From the NCBI RefSeq assembly GCF_007197555.1, contig NZ_CP041614.1, positions 1,666,001 to 1,730,000 of the forward strand: a stretch of 64,000 bases of DNA. Reading direction: 5' to 3'. Below, one piece after another: positions 39,830-51,959 of this stretch. Made by a program: the position numbers and the translations under genes. Every line of letters starts with the position of its first letter. Position 1 is the stretch's first letter. The notes under the pieces are model-generated. The model did not search any database. It was not told the DNA's origin and saw nothing but the letters and a program-made list of their open reading frames with translations. Origin of the DNA: Shewanella psychropiezotolerans (lineage in GTDB: Bacteria > Pseudomonadota > Gammaproteobacteria > Enterobacterales > Shewanellaceae).

Positions 39830-40903
39830 ATGATAGAACTGCATTATTTACACGGTAAACCAGCATCCAAGGCCGATCTTCGTACGCAAAATAGCGATTT
39901 CATTGTGCAGGAAATATTGCCTTTTAGCCCGACGGGCGAGGGAGAGCACCACCTTCTGCATATACGTAAAGAGGGGCTAAATACTGCCGATGTGGTTAAG
40001 ATATTATCTGGTTTTGCCCATGTTCACCCTAAAGAGGTGACCTATGCGGGTCAGAAGGATAAGAATGCGGTCACTGAGCAGTGGTTCGGCGTGCGTATTC
40101 CAGGTAAAGAGACTCCGGATTGGGCCAGCTTAAATTGCGATGAACTCACTATCTTGTCTAGTGATCGTCACAGTAAAAAGTTAAGAATAGGTGCCTTGGC
40201 CGGTAACCGCTTTAGTTTGACTCTGCGTAACGTGACCGATATGCAAGATGTACTTACTAGATTAGCGCTAATAAACGAGACCGGGGTGCCGAATTATTTC
40301 GGTGAGCAAAGATTTGGTCATGACGGCAAAAATTTAGTCTTTGGTCGACAGATGTTTACCGGTCGTAAGGTGAAAGACAGGAAAAAACGCAGCATGTATC
40401 TATCTGCCGTTCGCTCCTATCTGTTCAATTACGTTACATCGATGAGGCTGACCGAACACGGCCTCGAGAAACTCGATGGCGACAGTGTGATGTTAGCGGG
40501 AAGTAGAAGTTATTTTGTTGCCGAGCAATGGGATGATGCGTTACTTAAGCGTCTGGACGAAAAAGATATTCAGCTGTCGGCACCTATGTGGGGCAGGGGA
40601 TCGGCATTGCCTCAAGGTAATGCGGCAGATTTCGAGGCTAAGGCGTTAGCCGAGTTTGACACAGATCGTGATGGATTAGAACATGCGGGATTAGAGCAAG
40701 AGCGCCGACCTCTGTTACTAGAGCCTCAGCATTTATCATATCAACAAGAGGGAGACGATGTGATAGTCATTAAATTCGCACTTCCTGCAGGCAGCTTCGC
40801 AACGTCCGTGCTGCGAGAAGTGTTTGATTATGAAGATGTTAGAGAACGGGAATTTCGTCAACGTCAGTTAGAGCGACGTGAGCAAGAGCAAGGCTCAGCA
40901 TAG
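39830..40903 (+). CDS. truD: tRNA pseudouridine(13) synthase
   Basis: TruD makes pseudouridine at position 13 of tRNA-Glu. The 357-residue protein shows YAGQKDKNAVTEQWFG with the catalytic aspartate, and the TRUD-domain motif NYFGEQRFGHDG. The ATG at 39830 (MIELHYLHGKP) matches the E. coli start; a GTG at 39824 is an alternative. The C-terminal region ends with a charged, glutamine-rich tail. Confidence 0.95.
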   Translation: MIELHYLHGKPASKADLRTQNSDFIVQEILPFSPTGEGEHHLLHIRKEGLNTADVVKILSGFAHVHPKEVTYAGQKDKNAVTEQWFGVRIPGKETPDWASLNCDELTILSSDRHSKKLRIGALAGNRFSLTLRNVTDMQDVLTRLALINETGVPNYFGEQRFGHDGKNLVFGRQMFTGRKVKDRKKRSMYLSAVRSYLFNYVTSMRLTEHGLEKLDGDSVMLAGSRSYFVAEQWDDALLKRLDEKDIQLSAPMWGRGSALPQGNAADFEAKALAEFDTDRDGLEHAGLEQERRPLLLEPQHLSYQQEGDDVIVIKFALPAGSFATSVLREVFDYEDVREREFRQRQLERREQEQGSA

Positions 40904-41004
40904 CTAGGAAATATTGGGGTTTTCAGCCTTAAGTTAACACCAAGATTTCAGTGCCATTTTCAGATTTATTAAATATTTGTATAATTATTTATAGCAGGTC
41001 AATA

Positions 41005-41754
41005 ATGATAAAGATCCTAGTAAGTAACGATGATGGTGTCACTGCACCGGGAATTAAGGCGTTATCGGATGCATTATCAGTGTCCTATCAGGTCATGACT
41101 GTGGGGCCTGATCGTAACTGCTCAGGAGCGAGTAGTTCATTAACTTTGACGAACCCTTTACGAATTAATACGTTAAGTAATGGTTTTGTCTCTGTAAGTG
41201 GCACACCAACCGACAGTGTTCATCTTGCAATACGTGAGTTGTATTCCGATGAGCCCGATATGGTGGTAGCTGGGATTAATGCCGGTGCTAATTTAGGTGA
41301 TGACACCTTGTATTCCGGTACCGTAGCGGCAGCAATGGAGGGGCGTTTTCTTGGCTTGCCAGCCGTTGCCGTTTCACTGGTGGGCTCTAAATTGGCACAT
41401 TTCGACACGGCAGCCCATTTTGCTTGTCGAATCATTGCGGGCTTACTGAACAAACCTATTGCTCAGGATCAGATTTTAAATATTAATGTTCCTGATCTAC
41501 CGATTGATGAGATTAAAGGGATTAAGGTCACTCGATTAGGGGCAAGACATAGAGCCGAAGGTATGATTAAGGCTCAAGATCCAGCGGGAAGAGACATCTA
41601 TTGGTTGGGGCCCCCGGGAGATGAGCAGGATGCCAGTGAAGGAACGGACTTTCATGCTGTGAATCATGGCTATGTATCAGTGACCCCTTTAACTGTAGAC
41701 TTGACCGCTTTCGAGAGAATTACACCACTGCAAGAATGGATTGATAAAATATGA
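41005..41754 (+). CDS. surE: 5'/3'-nucleotidase SurE
   Basis: SurE is a metal-dependent nucleotidase and exopolyphosphatase linked to stationary-phase survival. The 249-residue protein shows the metal site [40 protein letters not shown], and [21 protein letters not shown]. The ATG at 41005 begins the metal-binding strand. Its stop overlaps the pcm start by four bases (ATGA), coupling the two repair/survival genes. Confidence 0.97.
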   Translation: MIKILVSNDDGVTAPGIKALSDALSVSYQVMTVGPDRNCSGASSSLTLTNPLRINTLSNGFVSVSGTPTDSVHLAIRELYSDEPDMVVAGINAGANLGDDTLYSGTVAAAMEGRFLGLPAVAVSLVGSKLAHFDTAAHFACRIIAGLLNKPIAQDQILNINVPDLPIDEIKGIKVTRLGARHRAEGMIKAQDPAGRDIYWLGPPGDEQDASEGTDFHAVNHGYVSVTPLTVDLTAFERITPLQEWIDKI

Positions 41755-42386
41755 ATGGTGTTGCGACGACTTCAGCATTAAATTTAGCCAGAAGTTTACA
41801 TGAGTCCGGTATAGAGAGTGAGAAGGTGTTGCAGGCATTAGCCAATACACCCAGAGAACTCTTTCTGGACGCTGCTTTAGGACATAAAGCTTATGAAAAT
41901 ACTGCTTTACCTATTGGGCAAGGGCAAACAATTTCTCAGCCTTATATCGTTGCAAGAATGACCGAGCTACTTCTGGATCGTAACCCATCTAAGGTGTTGG
42001 AAATCGGTACGGGCTCTGGATATCAGTCAGCCATATTGGCTCAACTTGTGCCAGAGCTATGTACTGTCGAGCGGATCAAGAGTCTACAGATCCAGGCTCG
42101 CCAAAGATTAAAAAAAATCGATCTTCATAATATATCGTTCAAATATGGTGATGGATGGAAAGGCTGGCCCAATAAAGGCCCATTTGATGCCATCATGGTA
42201 ACGGCAGCGGCGAGCAGTGTTCCACAAGCGTTATTGACTCAGTTAGTCGATGGCGGGGTACTGGTTATTCCTGTGGGAGAGGAGTCCCAGCAACTGCTGA
42301 AAGTCGTACGTAAGGGAGAGAGCTTTACTTCAGAAGTGGTCGAAATGGTTCGCTTTGTCCCTCTTATTAATGGGGAGCTGGCTTAA
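41751..42386 (+). CDS. pcm: Protein-L-isoaspartate O-methyltransferase
   Basis: Pcm methylates isoaspartyl residues in damaged proteins to start their repair. The 211-residue protein shows [20 protein letters not shown], the SAM-binding motif [18 protein letters not shown] and the post-motif region [13 protein letters not shown]. It overlaps surE by four bases and precedes nlpD-rpoS, the conserved stationary-phase order. Confidence 0.97.
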   Translation: MNGVATTSALNLARSLHESGIESEKVLQALANTPRELFLDAALGHKAYENTALPIGQGQTISQPYIVARMTELLLDRNPSKVLEIGTGSGYQSAILAQLVPELCTVERIKSLQIQARQRLKKIDLHNISFKYGDGWKGWPNKGPFDAIMVTAAASSVPQALLTQLVDGGVLVIPVGEESQQLLKVVRKGESFTSEVVEMVRFVPLINGELA

Positions 42387-42502
42387 CCGGCCAAAGCTTG
42401 TTGTTAAGTTTTAAATGTTTTTTAGTTTAGATATTTACTGGGTCTTATATCAGCCTGCTTGGCTGATTATTGTAGGGTGTATTTTTGATTACTGGGTTGA
42501 AG

Positions 42503-43399
42503 ATGAATTGCAAGAATCTACTTCTATTAGCGCTATGCATTTGCTTCGTAGGCTGTAGCTTTCAGTCTGATAGACCCGCTCCAGTGGTGAATGTCACGAC
42601 TCCCGTCATGGCTACTTATAATAAAGGGTCATTAAAATCCGATTCTTATCTCGTTAAGAGAGGGGATACCCTTTACTCTATTGCTTGGGCATCTAACAAT
42701 GACTTCATTGATTTAGCTAAGAAAAATAAGCTTAAAAAGCCATATGTTATCTATCCTGGACAGAAGTTAAACCTTAGTTTGACATCTACTGTTACAAATA
42801 GCCAAACGACTAAAACAGTGCCGAATAATCCTCCAAAAGTCGTATCAACTAAGACCAAAACGAATAAAAAACAAACACATACTCCTGTAGTGACGACCAG
42901 TAAGCAGCCTGAAGTGGCTAAAAAGAAACCACTTGATCCTGTCAAAGAGTCTGCGTATTCTGTAACGACTAGTCAACAAGATATTAACAAATCTGTCCAC
43001 AGGCCGACGACTCAGCTACCCACTAAAGTAAGCAAGTGGTTATGGCCAGTGAGAGGAAAGTTGATTGGTCGATTCTCTGCCAATGAGCAAGGGAATAAAG
43101 GGATTAAGATCGCAGGTAATCGAGGTGAGATAATTAAGTCTGCAGCCGATGGCCGAGTTGTTTATGCTGGCAGTGCCCTTAGAGGGTATGGAAATTTAGT
43201 CATCATTAAACATAGTGACAATTTTCTCAGTGCTTATGCACATGCCGATAAGATCTTAGTCAAAGAAAAACAGTTTGTCTCAATGGGGCAAACGCTTGCA
43301 ACAATGGGTAATACGGGTACCGATCGGGTCATGTTACATTTTGAAATCCGATATCACGGGAAGTCTGTTAACCCACTTAAATATTTACCTAAACAATAA
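42503..43399 (+). CDS. nlpD: Lipoprotein NlpD, activator of cell-wall amidase
   Basis: NlpD activates the amidase AmiC for daughter-cell separation. The 298-residue protein begins with a lipoprotein signal ending in the lipobox FVGC (MNCKNLLLLALCICFVGCS). It has a LysM domain (about 52-97, YLVKRGDTLYSIAW), a Thr/Lys-rich linker and a C-terminal LytM/M23 domain whose metal-binding residues are degenerate (KGIKIAGNRGEI), as in regulatory NlpD proteins. In E. coli the main rpoS promoter lies inside nlpD; the same is likely here but I cannot assign it. Confidence 0.93.
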   Translation: MNCKNLLLLALCICFVGCSFQSDRPAPVVNVTTPVMATYNKGSLKSDSYLVKRGDTLYSIAWASNNDFIDLAKKNKLKKPYVIYPGQKLNLSLTSTVTNSQTTKTVPNNPPKVVSTKTKTNKKQTHTPVVTTSKQPEVAKKKPLDPVKESAYSVTTSQQDINKSVHRPTTQLPTKVSKWLWPVRGKLIGRFSANEQGNKGIKIAGNRGEIIKSAADGRVVYAGSALRGYGNLVIIKHSDNFLSAYAHADKILVKEKQFVSMGQTLATMGNTGTDRVMLHFEIRYHGKSVNPLKYLPKQ

Positions 43400-43474
43400 T
43401 GGTTTAGGAGCCAGTTTGGCATTTGGAGGATAGTAAAGTGCAGTAGTTTAAATTGAAATTTGGGAGATCATTTT

Positions 43475-44446
43475 ATGGGTCGTAGAACTAGTACCGCAAT
43501 AGCGGAGCCTTTAGTGGACTTGTCAAAAAACGAGTCTGACGTAAAAACAAAGAAAGGAAATAAGTTACAAGAAGCAGAGCTTGAACAGCAGGTTCAGGAT
43601 GATCTGCAGAAAAACCTGGACGCAACTCAGTTGTATTTAGGTGAAATTGGTTTTTCCCCTCTACTGAGCGCTGAAGAGGAAGTGTATTTCTCTCGTAAAG
43701 CGTTGAAAGGTTGTGGTAAGTCACGTAACCGCATGATTGAAAGTAATCTTAGACTTGTCGTTAAGATAGCTCGTCGCTATAACAACCGTGGACTCGCATT
43801 ATTAGATCTTATTGAAGAGGGTAATTTAGGCCTGATCCGAGCGGTTGAGAAATTTGATCCTGAAAGAGGATTTAGATTTTCTACCTATGCGACTTGGTGG
43901 ATTAGACAGACCATAGAACGTGCCATCATGAATCAGACCAGAACGATTCGCCTACCTATACATGTGGTTAAAGAACTCAATGTCTATCTGCGTACTGCAA
44001 GAGAATTAGCTCACAAGCTAGATCATGAGCCGACCGCCGAAGAGATAGCGGCTAAACTGGATCTGCCCAGTTCTGATGTCAGTCGTATGTTGAAACTTAA
44101 TGAAAGGATCACTTCGGTCGACACGCCTTTAGGTGGAGATAATGATAAAGCCTTGCTCGATGTACTTGCCGCCGATGATAATGTGGGCCCAGATTACAAG
44201 GTACAAGACGAAGACATGTCAAAGTCCGTGGTTAAATGGCTCGATGAACTCAACACTAAGCAGAGAGAGGTATTAGCGCGCCGTTTTGGCTTGTTGGGGT
44301 ATGAACCATCTACGCTGGAGAATGTGGGTAAAGAGATAGGTCTCACACGAGAGCGTGTACGCCAAATTCAAGTCGAAGCCCTCAAACGCCTTAAAGACTT
44401 ACTCGGTGCCCAGGGTTTATCGGTAGAGGCTATCTTTAAGAGTTAG
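43475..44446 (+). CDS. rpoS: RNA polymerase sigma factor RpoS
   Basis: RpoS directs general stress and stationary-phase transcription. The 323-residue protein has region 1.2 ([21 protein letters not shown]), region 2 with [31 protein letters not shown] and [11 protein letters not shown], region 3 and region 4 with the helix-turn-helix [16 protein letters not shown]. The ATG at 43475 has GGGAGA upstream; a longer frame from 43460 is less likely. Position after nlpD and length agree with the family. Confidence 0.97.
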   Translation: MGRRTSTAIAEPLVDLSKNESDVKTKKGNKLQEAELEQQVQDDLQKNLDATQLYLGEIGFSPLLSAEEEVYFSRKALKGCGKSRNRMIESNLRLVVKIARRYNNRGLALLDLIEEGNLGLIRAVEKFDPERGFRFSTYATWWIRQTIERAIMNQTRTIRLPIHVVKELNVYLRTARELAHKLDHEPTAEEIAAKLDLPSSDVSRMLKLNERITSVDTPLGGDNDKALLDVLAADDNVGPDYKVQDEDMSKSVVKWLDELNTKQREVLARRFGLLGYEPSTLENVGKEIGLTRERVRQIQVEALKRLKDLLGAQGLSVEAIFKS

Positions 44447-44812
44447 TCGTAACCTGTTTATTTTTACCTTTTATTGTTGGTTAGGGTGTAAATGTAAAGG
44501 CTATCCTCACGCATTATGAGTATGAGAGTATTTTTTGAGCAAGCCTGTCCATCTTTTGGATAACAGTTTCTATTGATGCATTCGTGATTAGATTTTCAAG
44601 TTTAGGCCCAGAAAGTAGACTTAGTCATTTGTTTTAGTGAATGGACTGAGTAAATAGCCTTAACAAATAGCTGTTAGCATCACATATCAATATCACTACA
44701 AAAAAAGCGCACTTTTAGTGCGCTTTTTGTGTCTGGCATCTCTTGTAAAGAGTTATGTCACTCTGTACTGCACAAGCTCTGCAAACCTCCTCTCCTGGAG
44801 GCTTGGTATTTT
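44447..44812. other. Intergenic region between convergent rpoS and mutS
   Basis: About 365 bases without a credible gene. The only clear element is the bidirectional terminator at 44706-44724, close to the mutS end. Confidence 0.6.
44706..44724. terminator. Bidirectional terminator between rpoS and mutS
   Basis: AGCGCAC and GTGCGCT form a stem with loop TTTTA, flanked by six A on the left and TTTTTG on the right, so it can serve both convergent genes. Confidence 0.85.
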
Positions 44813-47380
44813 CTAAGCTAGCTGTTTTAGTCTGTACAATATCTCTAAGGCTTGCTTCGGGCTGAGGTCATCAGGATTAATACCTTGCAATGCATCTTCG
44901 ACTGGCGATATTTGTGGCTCAGGAAAGACCATAGCCTGTTGTGGTGACTCCTGAGTGGACCCCTTGCTATCGCGGCTCTCTAAGTGATGCAGTTTATGCT
45001 TGGCTGCGGCAATGACTCTGGCCGGTACACCTGCCAGAGCGGCAACCTGCAAACCGTAGCTTTTACTTGCGGCGCCTTCTTGTACCGCATGCATGAAGAC
45101 TATGGTGTCTCCATGTTCTATCGCATCAAGATGGACGTTTTCTACATTATCTATGAGATCAGGTAGTTGGGTGAGTTCGAAGTAGTGGGTCGCAAATAGT
45201 GTCATCGCCTCAATTTTTTCTGCCAGGTATTCCGCTGCCGACCAAGCTAGGGAGAGTCCGTCGTATGTCGACGTTCCACGACCTATTTCATCCATCAATA
45301 CCAAACTCTGAGTCGTGGCATTATGGAGAATATTTGCCGTTTCTGTCATCTCCACCATGAAGGTTGAGCGACCGGAAGCGAGATCATCAGATGCGCCTAT
45401 GCGTGTAAAAATGCGATCAACAGGACCAATAATTGCGTCTTGGGCCGGTACATAGGAGCCGATATGTGCCATGAGAGTGATCAAGGCTACTTGTCTCATA
45501 TAGGTTGACTTACCGCCCATATTTGGCCCAGTGACGATCAACATTTTACGCGTCGAATTCAGGGTCACAGGATTCGCGATGAAAGGGCTTTGACTGACTT
45601 GCTCGACCACGGGATGTCGGCCAGATTCTATATGTATACCCGAGGTGTCGGTGAGTGTCGGGCATCGATAGTTTAGCGTTTCGGCGCGTTCGGCAAAATT
45701 ACTGATGACATCAAGCTCTGCCGCACCCTGAGCGAATTGCTGTAACTCATGGAGTTTCGGTAACAGAAGATCGAATAACTGCTCCCAGAGCTGCTTTTCG
45801 AGTGCCAGTGCCTTGCCCTGACTTGAGAGTACCTTCTCTTCATGTTCTTTCAATTCGGCAATGATGTAACGTTCGGTATTCTTCAGGGTCTGTCTTCGTT
45901 GGTAGCTCAGAGGCACCAGATCAGATTCCCGACGGCTGACTTCGATATAGTAACCATGAACCCGGTTATAGCCGACTTTAAGGGTAGATATACCGGTCGA
46001 ATTTTTCTCACGAGCCTCTAACTCTTTGAGGTAATCCGTTGCCCCCTTACTCAAGGCGCGCCATTGATCCAGCTCTTCGTTGTAGCCATCTCGCAAGACG
46101 CCACCATCGCGGATCAGCATAGGCGGATTGTCTATAATTGCTCTGTCGAGGAGCGCGAGCTCATCGGGGAACTCACCGATAATAGTCGCTAAACGCTTGA
46201 GATGTGGTGACTGACAACCAATGAGTAGCTGCTGAATGTCGGGCAAGGTAGATAATGCTTGCTTCAGTCGAGAAAAATCCCTTGGCCTGGCGCTTCTCAG
46301 TGCGAGTCTGGCCGTGATTCGTTCTATGTCGCCCAGTGCTTTTAAATGTGGAGTCAGAGTGTCAAACAGGCCGCTGTCGAGCAACTCGGTGAGTGCACTT
46401 AAGCGAGATTCTATCTGTTGTTTATTTCTCAGCGGTTCGTGGATCCAACGTTGCAACATACGACTGCCCATCGGGGTCGTTGTATTATCTAATATGGCAG
46501 ATAGGGTATTTTCACGCCCACCTTGCAAGTTGATTGTCAGCTCTAAGTTTCTTCTCGTGGCGGCATCGAGCACGATACTGTCATCTTGATTGAATAGCAC
46601 GATAGAGTTGATGTGGGGAAGTGCGGTTCTTTGAGTATCTTTGACGTACTGCATCAGGCATCCAGCCGCTTGCAGTGACAAACGCGCGTTTTCTAGGCCG
46701 AATCCGCGCAGATCTTTAGTCTTAAATTGATCCAAGAGCAGTTTACGGGAGGTATCGAAATCGAATTCCCATTCCGGGCGCCTGCGTTTGCCATTGAATC
46801 CTTTGATGAGAGGCATCTCGCTGAAGTCTTCACTATAGAGAAGCTCGGCTGGATTAGTACGTTGCAGCTCAGCCTCTAATCCTTCTCTTGTCTCTAATTC
46901 ACTGACCACGAAACGGCCGGAGCTTAAGTCTAAGGTGGCATAACCAAAGCCTGCCTTGCCATGGTATACAGCAGCAAGTAGGTTATCTTGTCTCTCTTGC
47001 AGTAAAGCTTCGTCGGTCAGGGTACCTGGGGTGACGAGACGAACGACTTTTCGCTCAACCGGACCCTTAGAGGTAGCTGGATCGCCGATCTGCTCACAAA
47101 TAGCGACAGAGACCCTAAGCTGAACAAGTTTGGCGAGATAACCTTCGACGGCGTGATAGGGCAGTCCCGCCATGGGAATTGGATCGCCGCCACTCTTACC
47201 ACGGGCGGTGAGCGAAATACCTAAGAGTTCGGATGCTCGCTTTGCATCGTCATAGAAGAGTTCGTAGAAGTCACCCATGCGGTAAAATAATAACATTTCT
47301 GGGTTTTCGGCCTTGAGCGTCAAATATTGACGCATCATAGGTGTGTGTTTTTCTAGGTTTTGGGTGTCGATTGCATTCAT
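44813..47380 (-). CDS. mutS: DNA mismatch repair protein MutS
   Basis: MutS recognises mismatches and small loops and starts repair with MutL. The 855-residue protein has the mismatch-binding start [33 protein letters not shown] region (the phenylalanine of the FYxLF motif reads FYELF here), connector and lever domains, and the ATPase domain with Walker [22 protein letters not shown] and the signature [14 protein letters not shown]-terminal tetramerisation tail follows. It is divergent from recA. Confidence 0.97.
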   Translation of the reverse strand: MNAIDTQNLEKHTPMMRQYLTLKAENPEMLLFYRMGDFYELFYDDAKRASELLGISLTARGKSGGDPIPMAGLPYHAVEGYLAKLVQLRVSVAICEQIGDPATSKGPVERKVVRLVTPGTLTDEALLQERQDNLLAAVYHGKAGFGYATLDLSSGRFVVSELETREGLEAELQRTNPAELLYSEDFSEMPLIKGFNGKRRRPEWEFDFDTSRKLLLDQFKTKDLRGFGLENARLSLQAAGCLMQYVKDTQRTALPHINSIVLFNQDDSIVLDAATRRNLELTINLQGGRENTLSAILDNTTTPMGSRMLQRWIHEPLRNKQQIESRLSALTELLDSGLFDTLTPHLKALGDIERITARLALRSARPRDFSRLKQALSTLPDIQQLLIGCQSPHLKRLATIIGEFPDELALLDRAIIDNPPMLIRDGGVLRDGYNEELDQWRALSKGATDYLKELEAREKNSTGISTLKVGYNRVHGYYIEVSRRESDLVPLSYQRRQTLKNTERYIIAELKEHEEKVLSSQGKALALEKQLWEQLFDLLLPKLHELQQFAQGAAELDVISNFAERAETLNYRCPTLTDTSGIHIESGRHPVVEQVSQSPFIANPVTLNSTRKMLIVTGPNMGGKSTYMRQVALITLMAHIGSYVPAQDAIIGPVDRIFTRIGASDDLASGRSTFMVEMTETANILHNATTQSLVLMDEIGRGTSTYDGLSLAWSAAEYLAEKIEAMTLFATHYFELTQLPDLIDNVENVHLDAIEHGDTIVFMHAVQEGAASKSYGLQVAALAGVPARVIAAAKHKLHHLESRDSKGSTQESPQQAMVFPEPQISPVEDALQGINPDDLSPKQALEILYRLKQLA

Positions 47381-47579
47381 CTACAGCTCGTTTCTTCTAT
47401 GGGGTATTGAACAGGCAAGGTGCTCCATTGGAGCCGCCTTAAAAATATGATGCCAATATTAGCAATTTTTCGAGCCAGTTGCGTCTTTAAAGAATAAATA
47501 GTCAGATTGAATTTTTCTTCTGCAACAAGTGCTTCTAATTGAGTGAACACGGCTAGAAAAAAATAATCATGATCAGCAC

Positions 47580-47607
47580 TTGATACTGTATGATTGTACA
47601 GTATACT
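47580..47607 (+). promoter_or_regulatory. recA promoter with embedded LexA box
   Basis: TTGATA (47580-47585) and TATACT (47602-47607) are 16 bases apart, and a perfect SOS core CTGT-N8-ACAG (47586-47601) fills the spacer. LexA would therefore block polymerase directly. Confidence 0.92.
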
Positions 47608-47732
47608 AGTTTGCATATTGAGACCCCTATTCGAGCAGGATAAAGTTTTCCTAAGCTCAAATAGCGGAGTCGCCACGAGTTTATATCGGCGTTGTTGCCG
47701 TGACTTAGATTATGCGCGAAGAGGATATCGGA

Positions 47733-48791
47733 ATGAAGATTGATGCGAACAAAGAGAAAGCACTGAATGCCGTTTTAAGTCAGATTGAGAAACAGTTCGG
47801 TAAAGGCTCTATCATGAAACTGGGCGAGAATCGCTCGATGGATGTTGAGACTATCTCTACCGGATCACTTTCTTTAGATGTTGCACTCGGTGCCGGTGGA
47901 CTTCCTTTAGGACGTATCGTTGAGATTTACGGACCAGAATCTTCGGGTAAGACAACACTGACGTTAGAGGTCATTGCTGCCGCACAACGCCAAGGTAGAG
48001 TATGTGCCTTTATCGATGCAGAGCATGCGTTAGACCCTATATATGCTAAAAAGTTAGGTGTCGATATCGATAACCTACTCTGTTCTCAGCCAGATACTGG
48101 TGAGCAGGCGTTAGAGATCTGTGATGCCTTGACCCGTTCTGGTGCCGTCGATGTCATCGTCGTCGATTCGGTTGCGGCCTTGACACCGAAAGCTGAGATT
48201 GAAGGGGAAATCGGTGATTCACACATGGGGCTTGCGGCCCGTATGATGAGTCAGGCGATGCGTAAGCTTGCCGGTAACCTGAAGCAGACCAATACCATGC
48301 TTATCTTCATCAACCAGATCCGTATGAAGATTGGTGTAATGTTCGGTAACCCTGAAACCACAACCGGTGGTAATGCACTTAAGTTTTACGCTTCTGTTCG
48401 CCTCGATATTCGCCGTATCGGTGCAATCAAAGATCGTGACGAAGTTATCGGTAACGAGACCCGTGTCAAAGTGGTTAAAAACAAGATAGCAGCACCATTT
48501 AAACAGGCTGAATTCCAAATTCTTTATGGAAAAGGCATCAACCGTACTGGTGAACTCGTCGACCTTGGTGTGATACATAAATTAGTCGAGAAAGCGGGTG
48601 CCTGGTACAGCTATAAAGGCAATAAAATTGGTCAGGGCCGTGCAAATGCAGGTAAGTATCTAATTGAACATCCTGAAATTGCGGAAGAAATTGAAACTGC
48701 ACTTCGTGGCATGTTACTCGCATCTCCCGATGCGGCTGAATCAGCGACTGGTGATGAGAATGTGGATCTCGAGACTGGTGAAGTATTCTAG
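47733..48791 (+). CDS. recA: Recombinase RecA
   Basis: RecA forms filaments on single-stranded DNA, drives strand exchange and triggers LexA self-cleavage. The 352-residue protein shows [20 protein letters not shown], Walker [11 protein letters not shown], Walker [11 protein letters not shown], loop L1/L2 regions ([27 protein letters not shown]) and an acidic C-terminal tail. The ATG at 47733 is preceded by AGAGGA; an in-frame ATG at 47712 is less likely. The upstream promoter carries an SOS box. Confidence 0.98.
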   Translation: MKIDANKEKALNAVLSQIEKQFGKGSIMKLGENRSMDVETISTGSLSLDVALGAGGLPLGRIVEIYGPESSGKTTLTLEVIAAAQRQGRVCAFIDAEHALDPIYAKKLGVDIDNLLCSQPDTGEQALEICDALTRSGAVDVIVVDSVAALTPKAEIEGEIGDSHMGLAARMMSQAMRKLAGNLKQTNTMLIFINQIRMKIGVMFGNPETTTGGNALKFYASVRLDIRRIGAIKDRDEVIGNETRVKVVKNKIAAPFKQAEFQILYGKGINRTGELVDLGVIHKLVEKAGAWYSYKGNKIGQGRANAGKYLIEHPEIAEEIETALRGMLLASPDAAESATGDENVDLETGEVF

Positions 48792-49218
48792 AGATGTGTT
48801 TAATCACAGGCGATAGAATATAAGTCACTCGGTGGGCCATTCGGCCCACTAGATCGCGGTTTCGCAACTTGCGCGCCGCGACTATTTCTAACCATATCAG
48901 TAAGGGCCATGGCCCAACCCCCATCACGTATCAAACAGGTGATAACTAAAATAGGTTACGTCTAAGATCAAATCCCCTCATACTGGACTAGGATCGCTTT
49001 GACGATTAATCGAGTTCATCCGTTGTAAAGCCCTATTTTTTCACACTCTATCTTCATTTCGCGCAATACCCTCCCTAAAACTCTGGTTGTTATTCTTTAG
49101 ACTGCTTATAATACGGCTCAAAATAGCGCAAGTGTTTTGAATAACGATTGTCAGTTTGATTAATTAATCGTCCAACACAATGCCAATAATTTAAGTAATC
49201 TCAATTCAGGGTGATTTC
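48792..49218. other. Structured recA-alaS intergenic region without recX
   Basis: About 430 bases hold no credible gene, although recX often occupies this place in related genomes. Three inverted repeats cluster just after recA: GTGGGCC-ATTC-GGCCCAC (48832-48849), TCGCGG...CCGCGA (48854-48881) and the perfect palindrome GGGCCATGGCCC (48904-48915). The first may be the recA terminator, though it lacks a T-tract. TATAAT at 49107-49112 may be the -10 element of alaS. Confidence 0.6.
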
Positions 49219-51843
49219 ATGTATCAAAGCACTGCAGCGCTAAGAACTGCTTTCTTGGAGTATTTCCGCAAAAATGGTCATCAGGTTGTGGACAGCAGTT
49301 CACTGGTCCCTGTTAACGATCCTACGTTACTCTTTACTAACGCGGGTATGAACCAGTTCAAAGACGTATTTCTGGGTGAAGATAAACGTAATTACACTCG
49401 TGCTACCTCGTCCCAGCGCTGTGTACGTGCCGGCGGTAAACATAACGATTTAGATAACGTAGGTTACACTGCACGTCATCATACTTTCTTCGAGATGTTA
49501 GGTAACTTCAGCTTCGGTGATTACTTTAAGCGTGAAGCGATCACATTTGCGTGGAACTTCCTGACTCAAGAGCTGAACATTCCTAAAGAGCGTCTGTGCG
49601 TCACCATTTATGATACAGATGATGAAGCCTATGATATCTGGACCAAAGAGATAGGTGTTCCGGCTGAAAACTTGATCCGCATCGGTGATAATAAAGGCGC
49701 TCCATATGCCTCTGACAACTTCTGGCAGATGGGTGACACGGGTCCTTGTGGTCCTTGCTCCGAAATTTTTTATGATCATGGCGAGCATATCTGGGGCGGT
49801 CGTCCTGGTACGCCAGAAGAAGATGGTGACAGATTCATCGAGATCTGGAACATAGTCTTCATGCAGTATAACCGTCAGTCCAATGGCGACATGTTGGCGC
49901 TTCCTAAGCCTTCTGTCGATACAGGTATGGGAATTGAACGTATTGCGGCCATCATGCAGGGTGTGCACTCTAACTATGAGATTGATATTTTTCAGGCGCT
50001 GATCAAGAAGACGGCCGAAATATTAGCTGTGACCGATTTAGAAAACAAATCGTTAAGAGTTATCTCCGATCATATTCGCTCATGCGCATTCTTAATTGCT
50101 GATGGTGTGATGCCATCCAATGAAGGCCGGGGCTATGTACTTCGTCGCATCATACGTCGTGCGGTTCGCCATGGTAATAAGTTAGGTGCAACCGACTCCT
50201 TCTTCTATAAGTTGGTGCCAACCTTAATCGAAGTTATGGGTGATGCGGCTAAGGGGTTAGTAGAAACTCAAGCCATTGTGGTTAAATCATTGAAGGCCGA
50301 AGAGGAGCAGTTTGCGCGTACTCTTGAACGTGGTTTAGGGATCTTAGACAGCGCGCTTAACGCACTTAGCGGTAATGTTCTCGATGGCGAGACAGCTTTC
50401 AAACTCTACGATACTTATGGTTTTCCGGTCGACCTGACAGCAGATGTCTGCCGTGAACGTGAAATAACGGTAGATGAAGCAGGTTTTGAACTTGCTATGT
50501 CAGAGCAAAGAAAACGTGCACAAGCAGCGGGTCAGTTCGATACCGATTACAACGAATCACTTAAGATAGATGAAGAGACTGAATTTTCAGGTTATATCGA
50601 TCTTGTTTCGAACTCAAAAATCACCGCTATATATAAAGAAGGTGGATCTGTTACTGAGATAAATGCCGGCGAAGAGGCCGTTGTTGTGCTCGATACCACG
50701 CCTTTTTACGGTGAGTCAGGTGGTCAATGCGGTGATAGGGGTACGCTAAGTACGGATGGTATAGAGTTTATCGTTAAAGATACTCAGAAGTATGGCCAAG
50801 CCGTCGGTCATCTTGGTGCCTTGAAGACGGGTAGCCTAGTCGTTGGGCAATCGCTAGTGGCGAGTGTCGATAAGACGCTGCGTCAGCGCACCGAGCTTAA
50901 CCATTCTGTGACTCACCTGCTCCACGCGGCGCTGCGTCAGTTACTTGGTACTCATGTGAGCCAGAAAGGTTCATTGGTCGACCCTGAGCGTTTACGCTTC
51001 GATTTCTCACACTTTGAAGGGGTTAAGCCTGAAGAGTTGCAAGCCGTTGAAGACTTAGTGAATACCCAAATTCGTCACAATCATGAATTGACAGCACAAG
51101 TCATGACTATCGATGCGGCGAAAGAGAAGGGCGCTATGGCCTTGTTCGGCGAGAAATATGCCGATGAAGTGCGTGTCGTTACCATGGGAGACTTCTCAAT
51201 CGAGCTCTGTGGTGGTACCCATGTAGGACGCACCGGAGATATAGGTTTATTTAAGATCACCTCGGAAGGCGGCATTGCGGCGGGTATACGCCGTATCGAA
51301 GCTGTGACTGGCGCTGCTGCAATGGCTTATGTGGCTGGTCAAAAATCTGAGTTAGATCAAGCAGCCAAGCTACTCAAGGCCGATACTAGCTCTGTCGTGA
51401 CTAAGCTTAAGGCGCAACTAGAGCGTACGAAACAGCTTGAGAAAGAGTTATCTCAGCTAAAGGATAAGCTTGCGGCTGCCACGAGTGCAGATTTAGCGGG
51501 TGAAGCTCAAGAGATTAACGGCGTTAAAGTCTTAATTAAGAAGCTTGATGGCGTCGAGCCAGGTGCCTTAAGAGGTTTACTGGACGAGTTAAAGCAAAAG
51601 CTGGGATCAGGAATTGTAGTATTGGGTATCGCAGGTGACGCTAAGGTTAACCTGATTGTGGGCGTGACCAAAGATCTGACCTCTAAAGTAAAGGCCGGTG
51701 AATTGGTTGCTAACATCGCTGCACAAGTCGGTGGTAAAGGTGGCGGTCGCCCTGATATGGCTCAGGCTGGCGGAAGTCAGCCTGAGAACTTAGATGCCGC
51801 TCTGGCTCAAGTGTCATCTTGGTTAAAAGAGCGCTTAGATTAA
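49219..51843 (+). CDS. alaS: Alanyl-tRNA synthetase
   Basis: AlaRS charges tRNA-Ala and edits mischarged serine or glycine. The 874-residue protein has the class II catalytic core ([48 protein letters not shown]), the editing domain with [11 protein letters not shown] and the zinc site in ELCGGTHV, and a C-terminal DHHA1-like domain rich in glycine ([15 protein letters not shown]). Length is standard. Confidence 0.98.
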   Translation: MYQSTAALRTAFLEYFRKNGHQVVDSSSLVPVNDPTLLFTNAGMNQFKDVFLGEDKRNYTRATSSQRCVRAGGKHNDLDNVGYTARHHTFFEMLGNFSFGDYFKREAITFAWNFLTQELNIPKERLCVTIYDTDDEAYDIWTKEIGVPAENLIRIGDNKGAPYASDNFWQMGDTGPCGPCSEIFYDHGEHIWGGRPGTPEEDGDRFIEIWNIVFMQYNRQSNGDMLALPKPSVDTGMGIERIAAIMQGVHSNYEIDIFQALIKKTAEILAVTDLENKSLRVISDHIRSCAFLIADGVMPSNEGRGYVLRRIIRRAVRHGNKLGATDSFFYKLVPTLIEVMGDAAKGLVETQAIVVKSLKAEEEQFARTLERGLGILDSALNALSGNVLDGETAFKLYDTYGFPVDLTADVCREREITVDEAGFELAMSEQRKRAQAAGQFDTDYNESLKIDEETEFSGYIDLVSNSKITAIYKEGGSVTEINAGEEAVVVLDTTPFYGESGGQCGDRGTLSTDGIEFIVKDTQKYGQAVGHLGALKTGSLVVGQSLVASVDKTLRQRTELNHSVTHLLHAALRQLLGTHVSQKGSLVDPERLRFDFSHFEGVKPEELQAVEDLVNTQIRHNHELTAQVMTIDAAKEKGAMALFGEKYADEVRVVTMGDFSIELCGGTHVGRTGDIGLFKITSEGGIAAGIRRIEAVTGAAAMAYVAGQKSELDQAAKLLKADTSSVVTKLKAQLERTKQLEKELSQLKDKLAAATSADLAGEAQEINGVKVLIKKLDGVEPGALRGLLDELKQKLGSGIVVLGIAGDAKVNLIVGVTKDLTSKVKAGELVANIAAQVGGKGGGRPDMAQAGGSQPENLDAALAQVSSWLKERLD

Positions 51844-51925
51844 GTGAAGACATAGCCGATGCTGATTAGGCCATAAATTTGTATTCGACTAGATAGTTTT
51901 ACAATGTCTTATCTAATGTAAAAAA

Positions 51926-51957
51926 AAGGACGCTATATTTATATAGCGTCCTTTTTT
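51926..51957 (+). terminator. alaS terminator
   Basis: AAGGACGCTATA and TATAGCGTCCTT form a 12-bp stem, preceded by A-run and followed by TTTT, about 80 bases after alaS. Confidence 0.9.
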
Positions 51958-51959
51958 AT

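Noticed and set aside
47377..47676. A 99-codon minus-strand frame overlapping the mutS start
   Set aside because: It covers the recA promoter and LexA box, has no visible ribosome site and no recognisable protein sequence.
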